16,515 nt of DNA from G963674505 sp964575975 (GTDB lineage Bacteria > Desulfobacterota > Desulfobacteria > Desulfobacterales > SKZT01). The stretch spans positions 1 through 16,515 of the forward strand of contig CAZNTU010000116.1 of the NCBI GenBank assembly GCA_964575975.1. The letters run 5' to 3'. Positions 7,613-15,114 of this stretch are shown piece after piece. Below the pieces are notes generated by a model, which saw only the letters and a program-made list of their open reading frames with translations, did not search any database and was not told the origin of the DNA. Within the stretch, counting starts at the first letter, position 1. Each line of letters begins with the position of its first letter. The position numbers were made by a program, and so were the translations under genes.

Positions 7613-7792
7613 TTACGGCCGTCGATCTGGGGCAAGAACAGCCCGAAAACCGATGTTGACGTAGCGGTTCCCGTGCACGGGACAGGTTCCCTCCATTCTG
7701 CGGTTTACCGCGTGCCGACACCTGGCCGAATCCCAGAGGTCCCCCCATGGATAGGCGAAGCTCGCGGCTCCACGCGCGGCCTTCTCCCACTG
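7613..7792 (-). pseudogene. Decayed SUMF1 (FGE-sulfatase domain) gene fragment with internal in-frame deletion
   Basis: Read on the minus strand, this gives KQWEKAARG, then FAYPWGDLWDSARCRHA, EGTCPVH, and then directly NRYVNIGFRAVLAPDRRP and TAA (7615-7613). It is a close copy of two separated parts of the intact SUMF1 gene at 9186-10019. Bases 7671-7792 match about 9464-9581, and about 7605-7666 match about 9178-9239, with roughly 70 codons missing between them. The N-terminal half of the domain is also gone. Homology stops at 7792, two bases from the stop of the HEAT gene. There is no start codon or ribosome-binding site of its own, and the missing parts include the NVLEWCSDW and RGGGW core motifs, so it cannot fold as a SUMF1 domain. 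A 14-bp palindrome (TCCCGTGCACGGGA, 7669-7682) lies on the deletion joint. Confidence 0.85.
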
Positions 7793-7793
7793 T

Positions 7794-9071
7794 TTACAAG
7801 GTATCTCGCCTTTCGGCCGCGAACCCTTTCGTCTTGATCTTGATCAGGTTCAACGAGTTTTGCGTCAACGAGGGATCGCCCACTAGGCGCACAGGGACGG
7901 CAGTCATGCGCCGGGCGCTCATGCAGGCGTCGTTGCCGGACTTGCGAAGGATCAGCTGGACCATCTCGTCGAGGTTGACGCCCGGCGCGTTCCGGATCTC
8001 CAGCTCGTCGAATTCCGCCAGGTGCGCCTCGGGGTCCCGCATCGCCAGGTTGACGAAAAGATCGCCGCCGTCCACGTAGAAAGATTCGTCCCACGGCGAG
8101 TCCAGCACCGCCGTTATTTTCCCGACATATTCCATTCTTGGCTGCACTCGACCGCACCGGCGGCAGCCGTAGAACGCAACGGACTGCAAAAAACCCGTCT
8201 TGACTCTGTTCCGGACAAACCGGGCCAGGCAGTTGCGGCAGACAGGCCTTTTGTCTTCCAGAGACAGAGACGCTTCGGCCGCTTTTTTAAGTCGTTCGAC
8301 GGCGTCCGCGACCTTTTGCTTCCTCCGTCCTTCGCTTTTCGCTTTCATTTCTACCAGATCGAACAGCGCGAAAAGCTCCTCTCTCCGGACGAGCCCCTCC
8401 AAGGCCGAATAGACGACGCCCTCGTCGTCGTCTTTGAGTGCCTTGGCCACGGCTTTCGAGGCCGCCACCTCGTCTATGACGGCCAGCTTTTCCGTCGCCA
8501 GCCTGCGAACCGACGGGTTTTGGTCCTTGACCGCCGTCAGCATGTGTCCGACCTGCCGGAAAGGATGGACTCCCCGTTTTTCGGCCACTTTGTTCAACGC
8601 TTCCTCCGCAGCCTTGCATACCGTTTCGTCCGAATGAACCGAAGCTCTGACAAGCTGGTCGATGGTTTTGCCGTCGCCCGAATCGCAAAGTCTCTCTACA
8701 TTGGAATTCCATAGTTCCATTGCAATTCTTTTCACGTATTCGTACGGATCGATTGTCATTAGGACAAGACGCTCGGCGCAAACAGCGCCCCCGAATTTTC
8801 GATACGCGTTCAAAGCGGCAAAACGCACCCACGACACCCTGTCGTCCAGGACCGATTCGAACTCGTCCGCCGCCCGAACGTCGCCGATCTTCGCCAAGGA
8901 TCGAAGGGATTCGCACCTTATCGTCCAATTTTCGTCCTTCAGCGCTTGAACGAGCGCGTCCACCGCTCCGGCGTCGCCCGTATCTCCCAAGGACATCGCG
9001 GCCGACCTGCGAATCCGCCAATCCTTGTCGCCCAATTGACCGATTAAATTGTCGAGTTGAACCGCTGTCAC
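7794..9071 (-). CDS. HEAT-repeat protein with C-terminal zinc ribbon
   Basis: A 425-residue protein. Residues about 1-240 are HEAT/armadillo-like helical repeats; the units LGDKDWRIRRSAAMSLGDTG and LKDENWTIRCESLRSLAKIG show the characteristic D..W.IR..A...L...G pattern. Residues about 278-306 form a zinc ribbon with two CxxC pairs, C278/C281 and C303/C306. A C-terminal mixed domain follows (around LAEFDELEIRNA and LILRKSGNDACM). HEAT arrays are protein-binding scaffolds, and no enzymatic motif is visible. The start is GTG at 9071 with GGAGG four bases upstream, which is rather tight; no better start is seen. The gene lies 114 bp after the SUMF1 gene and probably shares its transcript. Its stop abuts the SUMF1 remnant, so the extreme C-terminal tail may be altered by that rearrangement. 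Confidence 0.88.
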   Translation of the reverse strand: MTAVQLDNLIGQLGDKDWRIRRSAAMSLGDTGDAGAVDALVQALKDENWTIRCESLRSLAKIGDVRAADEFESVLDDRVSWVRFAALNAYRKFGGAVCAERLVLMTIDPYEYVKRIAMELWNSNVERLCDSGDGKTIDQLVRASVHSDETVCKAAEEALNKVAEKRGVHPFRQVGHMLTAVKDQNPSVRRLATEKLAVIDEVAASKAVAKALKDDDEGVVYSALEGLVRREELFALFDLVEMKAKSEGRRKQKVADAVERLKKAAEASLSLEDKRPVCRNCLARFVRNRVKTGFLQSVAFYGCRRCGRVQPRMEYVGKITAVLDSPWDESFYVDGGDLFVNLAMRDPEAHLAEFDELEIRNAPGVNLDEMVQLILRKSGNDACMSARRMTAVPVRLVGDPSLTQNSLNLIKIKTKGFAAERRDTL

Positions 9072-9185
9072 AGTACCTCCAGATGTTTACGTCCGTTGAT
9101 GGAATATTTCCCTCGAATCTGAAAAACCAGGGTAAAACCGACAAACATTTTCGACCTTCCAGGAATGGGACTTGCCGCTCGCCCC

Positions 9186-10019
9186 TCACGGTCGTCGCCC
9201 CGGGGTCAGAACAGCCCGGAAACCATAGTAGCCGACGCGGCGCGACGGGGGTATGTTGACTCGGTAGGCGGCGCGGCAGGCCCAGGAGGCATTGATCCAA
9301 CCGCCCCCGCGAAGCACGCGGCTGGAGCCCTTTACGGGACCGGTCGGGTTCTTCGACGGGCTGCTTTTATAATAGTCCGGGTCGTACCAGTCCGAACACC
9401 ACTCCAACACATTGCCGGCCATGTTGTACGCGCCGTAGCCGGAAACGCCATCCGCATGCTCGTGTACGGGACAAGTCCCCTCTTCGCTTCGGTTTCCCGC
9501 GTGCCTGCATCGGGCCGAATCCCAGAGGTCCCCCCATGGATAAGCGAAGCCCTCGGCTCCCCGCGCGGTCTTTTCCCACTGCGCCTCCGTCGGCAAGGAC
9601 AGCCCCGCCCAACGGCAATACGCCTGCGCGTCCTCCCAATCGACGCACACTACGGGATGCTCCGACAGCTCGGGGGGACAACCGTCCCCTTTCCATTTGG
9701 GACTCCCCCATTCCGCGCGGTCCGGAGCCCTGTGCCCCGTCTCGTCCACGAACTTCCTGTATTGCCGGTTCGTCACCGCGTACACGCCGATATAGTACTC
9801 GTCCAAGTACACCCTGTGCCTCGGACAATCGAAATGCACCCCGTCCCCCATCTCGAATTCGCCGGCAGGGACCAGAGCCAGAAGCGACCCGTCCTTCTCG
9901 TTCTCCATCAGAGGGGATTCGAACCGACATTCGTTTTCCGTTCCTTCGCATGTCGTCGTCACGGCATCGTTATCCATTGTTTCATCGGTATTTTTCTCCT
10001 CGGCCACGCCCGACGCCAT
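9186..10019 (-). CDS. SUMF1-fold (FGE-sulfatase domain) protein lacking one of the two FGE active-site cysteines
   Basis: A 277-residue protein. After a charged N-terminal tail of about 45 residues the SUMF1/FGE fold is complete: LVPAGEFEMGDG (49-60), HPVVCVDWEDAQAYCRWAG with LPTEAQWEKTARG (121-154), YPWGD (160-164), NMAGNVLEWCSDWYD (199-213), RVLRGGGW (234-241) and YGFRAV (265-270). In aerobic formylglycine-generating enzymes two cysteines five residues apart bind copper. Here the aligned positions are N243 and C248, so that chemistry is unlikely, and the domain may be a binding module or a divergent enzyme. There is no signal peptide or sulfatase gene nearby. ATG at 10019 follows GAGGAGG at good spacing. 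It is the first gene of the minus arm, and a broken second copy lies at 7613-7792. Confidence 0.92.
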   Translation of the reverse strand: MASGVAEEKNTDETMDNDAVTTTCEGTENECRFESPLMENEKDGSLLALVPAGEFEMGDGVHFDCPRHRVYLDEYYIGVYAVTNRQYRKFVDETGHRAPDRAEWGSPKWKGDGCPPELSEHPVVCVDWEDAQAYCRWAGLSLPTEAQWEKTARGAEGFAYPWGDLWDSARCRHAGNRSEEGTCPVHEHADGVSGYGAYNMAGNVLEWCSDWYDPDYYKSSPSKNPTGPVKGSSRVLRGGGWINASWACRAAYRVNIPPSRRVGYYGFRAVLTPGRRP

Positions 10020-10073
10020 CCGCTCCTCCTCTTCCTAAGTGTCGCATATCCTGTCGGAGCCCTTTTTAAGCGA

Positions 10074-10114
10074 AAATCTTTCACGCCGTTTTTTTGTTTT
10101 TCCTTGAAAGATTT
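10074..10114. repeat. Perfect 10-bp inverted repeat, possible operator or hairpin
   Basis: AAATCTTTCA (10074-10083) and TGAAAGATTT (10105-10114) are exact reverse complements, separated by 21 bp that are mostly T on the plus strand. It lies between the candidate minus-strand promoter and the SUMF1 start. It could bind a dimeric regulator or form a hairpin in the SUMF1 mRNA leader. A terminator is less likely, because no T-run follows the second arm in either orientation. Confidence 0.4.
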
Positions 10115-10134
10115 CCCTTTCGACGTCCCTCCGA

Positions 10135-10163
10135 ATAAAAGGCCGATGTCGAGCCAATTTCAA
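10135..10163 (-). promoter_or_regulatory. Candidate sigma-70 promoter for the SUMF1/HEAT arm
   Basis: On the minus strand, TTGAAA (10163-10158, five of six to the -35 consensus) is followed after 17 bp by TTTTAT (10140-10135, four of six to the -10 consensus). It points toward the SUMF1 gene, leaving a leader of about 110 nt that includes the inverted repeat. A perfect TTGACA lies slightly upstream (10182-10177) but has no matching -10 at normal spacing. Confidence 0.4.
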
Positions 10164-10309
10164 AAAGAATCGGTTTTGTCAAGATGAAAGCGGGAAAAAG
10201 CTCGAACGGGGACTGCGAACGCATCGGGACGCCTTCGAAACCAGGGGCGACCCATGAACTTGCCATAAATCCCCATCCCCCGTAAAAAAACGCACTGCGG
10301 TCAAATGAA

Positions 10310-10338
10310 TTGTATTTGTCGAAAAATGTTTGTATAGA
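10310..10338 (+). promoter_or_regulatory. Candidate sigma-70 promoter for the chaperone/kinase arm
   Basis: TTGTAT (10310-10315), a 17-bp spacer and TATAGA (10333-10338), which would give a leader of about 50 nt before the ATG at 10394. The match is moderate (three of six and four of six). It is the best-spaced pair I find in front of the plus-strand operon. Confidence 0.3.
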
Positions 10339-10393
10339 AGGAAACTTGAATGTTGTTCGCGGATTTCCTTCGGCAACAAATCGAGGAGTGCCA

Positions 10394-12385
10394 ATGGAAT
10401 TTTTTATCGATCATCGACTCAATCCTCAGGCATTTGAAACAGATATTCGTCAGGGCACCCACGACCTGGCCGATGTTCTGGCCGCCGCCGTCAAGTCCGG
10501 CAGCGCACGGATCGAAAGCACCCACTTTTTAATGGCCATGGCCGGCATCCGGAACGGCGCGACGCGGAAGTTTCTGTCCCAAATGGGTTTATCGACCGAT
10601 CAATGGGAATCGGGGTTGTCGGAAACGGCCGCGAAATCTTCGAACGAGCTGCCGCCACCTCTTTTGAGCAAAGACGCGATGCACGAAAGCGCCGCGAACA
10701 TGCTCGGCGGAGTCGAATCCTATTGCAGAAGGCACGGCTTGGCCCGCGTGTCGGAACCGGTGCTTCTGCTGTGCGCTATAGGGAATCTGACCCGGGAAAC
10801 CGCGGACCTGTTTCGGTCGGCCGGTATCGACACGGACGCCTGGCGCGGGGAAATCGAACTGACGCTGATGCCAGCGGACCCGATCCGGCCGTTTCGATCC
10901 GACGCTTCCCAGGCGGTGGAACCGGATCTGTTTTCGCCGGCGGCGAAAAAGGTCCTTTTGCTGATGAAAGGCGAGGCAGAGTCCATGGGGTTTTCCCAAA
11001 TGGACCCCCGCCATCTGGCCATGGCTCTCCTGACCCGCGAAGGCGGCGCAACCCCCTTGGGACTGTTTCAGCAGGGTCTCAAGCCGCGAAAAGTTCAAGA
11101 AGTCCTCGCCCTGAACCTGAAAGCCAAGGCCAAACGCGTCCGGTCGGAAATTCCTTTGGACCGGAACCATTGCCAACCCATGCTCCAACGCATTTTCGCC
11201 CTTGCCGGAGAATTGGCCGGACGGGATCATGCGCCGCGCATAACGGAAGCCCACCTTTTGCGCGCTTTTCTGGAAACCGAAAGCATGGCCCGCCATATCA
11301 TGGAAGACGAGGGGGTCAAGCTGGCGCGATTGAAGGAAACGGCCGAAAACTTCGACAGTTCCACAGAAGCGGAGGAAGAGGAACAAACCCTCGCCGACAT
11401 CGATACGGTGCGCCAACGCCTGCTGTCCCGGCTAGTGGGCCAGGATGCGGCCATCGAGCGGATTCTGCCGGCGGTGCAGCGGATGCAGTTCGGCTTTGCC
11501 ATGCCGGAACGGCCCGTCGGGGTTTTCATGTTCTGCGGCCAATCCGGCAGCGGCAAGACGGAGATGGCCAAGGAGCTGGCCAGGGCGGTCTACGGTTCTG
11601 AGGAAAACCTGATTTTCCTGGAAATGGGGCAATTCAATTCTCCGGAAAGCATGAACATTTTCGTGGGTGCCCCTCCGGGATACGTGGGGTACGGCGAGGG
11701 AAAACTGACCAATGGCTTGCGGGACAAGCCGAGATCCGTGGTGCTGTTCGACGAGGTGGAAAAAGCCCATGCGCGGGTGATGGACGCATTGCTGCGTTTT
11801 CTGGACGAAGGCCGCATCGACGACCCGGCCGGTCCAGTCCGCGACGGTTCCCACTGCATCGTGATCTTAACGAGCAATGTCGGCTCCGAGTCACTCAGCG
11901 AAATGGCCAAGGAGTTGGACGTCAAGCCGGAGGGCCAGTCCGCGATCCGTAAAAGATTGCGCGAGGAGTTCAAAAGAAAAGAGTTCAGGGTCGAATTCCT
12001 CAACCGGGTGGACGAACTGATTTTGTTTCGCACCTTGAACCAGGACGATTACACCGCCATTGCCGCCCGCCTGTTCGAAAAAACGGCAAAGCGCATGCTG
12101 GACCAAAAGCAAGTGACGATCGTCGCCGGTTCCAATCCAGGAAAGGACGGGATTCCCGATGTTGCCCGGGCCATCGGCGCCTATTGCGTCAAAGTCGACG
12201 AAGGCGCGCGGGCCGCCGTGCGGATGATTCAATCCGTGGTCGTCACGCCCGCCATCGACTATATCCTCAAAAACCGGATTGTTCCCCCGGCGAAGATCAA
12301 GGTGCGGGCGATCTATTCCCCGGACCGACCCGAAGTGGAACCCCGAGGCGTGGCGGAAAAATGGGAGGACGACATGCACGGATGA
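10394..12385 (+). CDS. ClpA/ClpB-like single-ring AAA+ unfoldase with four Clp-N half-repeats
   Basis: A 663-residue protein. The start is ATG at 10394, five bases after GAGGAG (10383-10388); an upstream in-frame TTG has no such site. Residues about 23-318 contain four Clp-N-like half-repeats (starting near 23, 93, 180 and 258), each with an H/P-LL-A core such as IESTHFLMAMAG and ITEAHLLRAFLE. A Clp D2-type AAA module follows: Walker A GQSGSGKT (K388), pore loop GYVGY with Y430, Walker B VVLFDEVEKAH (D453, E454), sensor 1 ILTSNVG and arginine finger R538 in FLNRVDE. All catalytic residues are intact, so it should be an active ATP-driven threading machine. Unlike ClpB or ClpA it has no D1 ring and no ClpB middle coiled-coil, so it is shorter than their roughly 750-860 residues. 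No ClpP-docking IGF loop is evident. It is the first gene of the plus arm. Confidence 0.9.
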   Translation: MEFFIDHRLNPQAFETDIRQGTHDLADVLAAAVKSGSARIESTHFLMAMAGIRNGATRKFLSQMGLSTDQWESGLSETAAKSSNELPPPLLSKDAMHESAANMLGGVESYCRRHGLARVSEPVLLLCAIGNLTRETADLFRSAGIDTDAWRGEIELTLMPADPIRPFRSDASQAVEPDLFSPAAKKVLLLMKGEAESMGFSQMDPRHLAMALLTREGGATPLGLFQQGLKPRKVQEVLALNLKAKAKRVRSEIPLDRNHCQPMLQRIFALAGELAGRDHAPRITEAHLLRAFLETESMARHIMEDEGVKLARLKETAENFDSSTEAEEEEQTLADIDTVRQRLLSRLVGQDAAIERILPAVQRMQFGFAMPERPVGVFMFCGQSGSGKTEMAKELARAVYGSEENLIFLEMGQFNSPESMNIFVGAPPGYVGYGEGKLTNGLRDKPRSVVLFDEVEKAHARVMDALLRFLDEGRIDDPAGPVRDGSHCIVILTSNVGSESLSEMAKELDVKPEGQSAIRKRLREEFKRKEFRVEFLNRVDELILFRTLNQDDYTAIAARLFEKTAKRMLDQKQVTIVAGSNPGKDGIPDVARAIGAYCVKVDEGARAAVRMIQSVVVTPAIDYILKNRIVPPAKIKVRAIYSPDRPEVEPRGVAEKWEDDMHG

Positions 12386-12503
12386 AAATCCATAAAACAG
12401 ACGGGGAAACGGAGAGACGGCACTGAACCACCGAACACTGAACCCCTGGACGTTGAAAAACAACAACCTTAGGAAATTTACATGGGAGCAAGGAGGTTTG
12501 TTC

Positions 12504-13823
12504 ATGAACTTGGCCTCGTATGAAGGCGCGGTGATCGACGGTCGTTACCGCCTGACGCGATTTCTGGACGAGGGGGCGTTCGGGGCCGTTTTCAAGGCGG
12601 AACAGATGGCTTACGGCGTGACGTTACGGGAAGTGGCCTTGAAAATCGCCAAAGAGCCCATGTCGGATCTGGAGACGAGGGTCGCGTTTCACGACGCTTT
12701 GGTCATGGCCCGGTTGTTGGACGGCATCCGAGACGCTTCCATGAAAGACCGCTTCGTCACCGTCCACGACGCTGGCCGTTGCCCGGAAGGTTCGATGCTG
12801 GCCGGGCATCCTTACATGGTCATGGAACTGGTCCGAGGCGCCGGACTGCATCGTCATTTGGAAAGCGGGCCGTTTCCCCTGACCAAGGCCATTGCCTATT
12901 TCGACCGGATGCTTGAAGCCGTCGCCCTGATGCATCGGGGAACCAAAGACCCGGACGGCGGGATACGGCCCGTGGTTCACCGGGATTTGAAGCCAGCCAA
13001 CATTCTCGTGATTCGGAATTCGGGCGGCGAAGATACGATCAAGATCGCCGACTTCGGTCTGGCCATCGAAGTGGACACGCTGCTCGGATGGACCGACAGC
13101 GGCGGGACAATGGCCTACCTGGCGCCGGAGTCCTTTTCCCGCAATACCTGCTCTCCCCAAAGCGACGTGTACGCGCTGGGCCTGATTTTCTACGAAATGA
13201 TCGCCGGCAAGAACCCTTTCGTCCAGGTCGGCAACCATTTGAGAGGCGAGACGGACGAAACATCCGGGGAACTCAGACGCCTGCATTTGATAGCGCGCCA
13301 AACGGAAAAATTCGCGTTGTTGGAGACCCATGAAGAACTAGGACGGCATCCCGGACTGATTCAAGTGTTGCGAACGGCTCTGGCGTCGGATATGGCCTCC
13401 CGTGTCTACCGCAATGCCGGCGAACTCAAAGCGGACTGGGACCGGGCACGCGCCCGGGGGCAACGCAGTCGCGAACCCACGCCGTTGGATACCGTGGAAA
13501 AACTGCTGGAATCGGCCGAACAGTGCTACGCGGTCGGGGACCAGTCGCGGGGCGACGAATTCCTCGACCGGGCCATGGTCGTCAACCGCGACCCGCGCCG
13601 CGTGTCCGACCGTAACACCAACGGACGCTGCTATCTGAAGAAGGTCGAACGGCTTCTCAAGCAAAATCGGACCGAACAGGCAGGGATTCTTGCCAACGAG
13701 GGATACCGTCGTCGGCCCTGCCGGTCCACCTGCCTCGCCGTGGCGCGTTACTACGAGGCGATGAAATCGCAGGTGGCCGCCAATTTCTATCGAGAAGCGT
13801 CCTGTTGCAAAGACGAGGCTTAG
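12504..13823 (+). CDS. Hanks-type Ser/Thr protein kinase with TPR-like C-terminal region
   Basis: A 439-residue soluble kinase. It has a glycine loop DEGAFGAVFKA (22-32), ATP-binding lysine K47 in VALKIAKE, catalytic loop VHRDLKPANIL with D161 and N166, DFG at 183-185, a Thr-bearing activation segment (T197, T202) and APE at 207-209. All catalytic residues are present, so it should be active. After the kinase lobe, residues about 325-439 are helical and TPR-like (around EQCYAVGDQSRGDEFLDRAM) and may bind partners. There is no membrane segment or PASTA domain, so it is cytoplasmic. The start is ATG at 12504, seven bases after AGGAGG; a TTG at 12453 is in frame but has no such site. It lies 118 bp after the Clp-like gene and 14 bp before the TPR-like gene. 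Candidate substrates are the neighbouring chaperone and scaffold proteins, which is inference. Confidence 0.95.
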   Translation: MNLASYEGAVIDGRYRLTRFLDEGAFGAVFKAEQMAYGVTLREVALKIAKEPMSDLETRVAFHDALVMARLLDGIRDASMKDRFVTVHDAGRCPEGSMLAGHPYMVMELVRGAGLHRHLESGPFPLTKAIAYFDRMLEAVALMHRGTKDPDGGIRPVVHRDLKPANILVIRNSGGEDTIKIADFGLAIEVDTLLGWTDSGGTMAYLAPESFSRNTCSPQSDVYALGLIFYEMIAGKNPFVQVGNHLRGETDETSGELRRLHLIARQTEKFALLETHEELGRHPGLIQVLRTALASDMASRVYRNAGELKADWDRARARGQRSREPTPLDTVEKLLESAEQCYAVGDQSRGDEFLDRAMVVNRDPRRVSDRNTNGRCYLKKVERLLKQNRTEQAGILANEGYRRRPCRSTCLAVARYYEAMKSQVAANFYREASCCKDEA

Positions 13824-13837
13824 CGGAGGACCGGGCA

Positions 13838-15103
13838 TTGGACACATCCAAACTGATTCGCGAAAGTCTGCATGCCGTGCGGGAGGCCAACGATCGCATG
13901 CATCGATACAACGGCTGGCAGGCACTTCAGGAAAGGGACGACGACGGTCTCCCCAAGGGTCCGCTTCCATACTCCGACGCGGCCATCGACCACTTTTTAA
14001 AGGCCCGGGACTGCGACCCCGACAGTCCGAACGTTGCCCATCATTTGGCCGTCTGCCTTCACGCCCGCGCCTGGGATCTGGAACTCAAGGGCGATCCGGA
14101 CGCCGACAGGCAGTGGGAAAGGGCGCTGGGCGCTTGGCGCAAGGTGGTCGCCTCCCCCGAATTATGGCGACGGTTCAAGGAAAAACTCGTCGCCTGCGAC
14201 GCCGACGCCGACATTCGCGAGCTGGATTCCGCGAGGAACCATCTGTACGAGCATCTGCTCGAGGTTCATGTTGATTTCATCCGGCACTATTTCGAAATAC
14301 AAGTTCCGGACCGGGCCGCCGCCCATGTCGGTCTCGTTCGCCGCGCCAAAATACCGCCCGCCGTCCGCAAACGAATGGTCGGCAAACTGTTCGAGGCCAT
14401 GACGGTCAACGTGCCCATGCTCAGGTCCGCCGGAAAGACTCGGGAAGCTCTGGAACCCGTGGAGCGGTATCTGAAATTATACGACGGATACCTGCCGGCC
14501 CTGCAGATGCACGCCGAAATTTGCAGGGATCTCCTGGAGGGGCTCTCCATCATGGAGGACTGGGACGGCATTCTGTCCGTCGCCGCTCGCGCCGAACCCT
14601 GCGCCGTCCGACTGGCCGGACACGAAAAAATGCCTTCGACGCCGCTGGCAAAAACCGCTCTCGAAGGCCTGGCTCTGGAAATGATGCGAAAAGCAATGGA
14701 TCGGGCTTCGATTCATGCGTCAACCCTTGGAAAAGAGGGGTTTTCCACCGTAGTCTTCGATTCCGCCGAGGCGACCTACGGCTTCGCGATTCGGTGGGGA
14801 GAGTTGGCGTTGCCGATATGTTCGTCGGGCTCGGGTTTTAAATCTCTCCTGGCCAGTGCGTACAACGGCCGGGCCGTGCTTAGCTTCAATTACGAGAGCC
14901 GGCAGATAGAGGAATCGAATATGGGCATGACCGACAAATTGGAAAGTTTTCTTTATCTGACCCGAAAAGCCTTGTCCATGCTCCAACAAGCCTTGCGACT
15001 CGATCCGGCTGACGAAACGCTGAAAAAAAACCTGGCCGCCGTCGAAACGGATTTGGCGGATCTGGAAACGAAAGCACATTTCTACCGATCAGTGATAAAA
15101 TAG
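13838..15103 (+). CDS. TPR-like helical repeat protein, probable scaffold
   Basis: A 421-residue protein with a TTG start at 13838, seven bases after GGAGGA and 14 bp after the kinase stop. Other in-frame starts upstream would overlap the kinase gene and lack a ribosome-binding site. It is almost wholly helical with TPR-like units, for example around AAIDHFLKARDCDPDSPNVA near residue 50, and near the C-terminus a LSMLQQALRLDPADETL unit of typical TPR form. No enzymatic motif, signal peptide or membrane segment is visible. TPR proteins often hold chaperones and kinases together; the neighbours here are a kinase, a J-like protein, a GrpE-like protein and an Hsp70. The next gene starts 11 bp downstream with its AGGAGG overlapping this stop, which implies coupling. 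Confidence 0.8.
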   Translation: MDTSKLIRESLHAVREANDRMHRYNGWQALQERDDDGLPKGPLPYSDAAIDHFLKARDCDPDSPNVAHHLAVCLHARAWDLELKGDPDADRQWERALGAWRKVVASPELWRRFKEKLVACDADADIRELDSARNHLYEHLLEVHVDFIRHYFEIQVPDRAAAHVGLVRRAKIPPAVRKRMVGKLFEAMTVNVPMLRSAGKTREALEPVERYLKLYDGYLPALQMHAEICRDLLEGLSIMEDWDGILSVAARAEPCAVRLAGHEKMPSTPLAKTALEGLALEMMRKAMDRASIHASTLGKEGFSTVVFDSAEATYGFAIRWGELALPICSSGSGFKSLLASAYNGRAVLSFNYESRQIEESNMGMTDKLESFLYLTRKALSMLQQALRLDPADETLKKNLAAVETDLADLETKAHFYRSVIK

Positions 15104-15114
15104 GAGGCGACGCG

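Larger units (their letters stand above)
10020..10393. other. Divergent intergenic control region between the two arms
   Basis: 374 bp separating the start codons of the SUMF1 gene (minus) and the Clp-like gene (plus). It contains a perfect 10-bp inverted repeat (10074-10114), a candidate minus-strand sigma-70 promoter (10135-10163), a candidate plus-strand promoter (10310-10338) and the ribosome-binding sites at both ends. No small gene is convincing. In the frame of the Clp-like gene the ORF is open back to a TTG at 10310, but that TTG lacks a ribosome-binding site and lies within the candidate -35 box. Confidence 0.6.

Noticed and set aside
7536..9071. HEAT protein continuing into the SUMF1 remnant by a +1 frameshift to give a fusion protein
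   Set aside because: The HEAT frame ends cleanly with TAA at 7796-7794 after a complete C-terminal domain, no slippery sequence is present, and the SUMF1 part lacks core motifs and could not fold.
10240..10290. Sigma-32 heat-shock promoter (CCCCAT near 10272) for the chaperone operon
   Set aside because: A CCCCAT-like -10 is present, but no CTTGAA-type -35 occurs at the required 11-16 bp spacing.
12421..12450. Short direct repeat CACTGAACC upstream of the kinase gene
   Set aside because: Only two 9-base copies, no further units and no link to a recognisable element; probably chance or simple slippage.
10394..15103. Type VI secretion cluster (ClpV-like ATPase plus Ser/Thr kinase)
   Set aside because: ClpV has two AAA rings and no TssB, TssC, Hcp, VgrG or FHA gene is present; the Clp protein here has a single AAA module.
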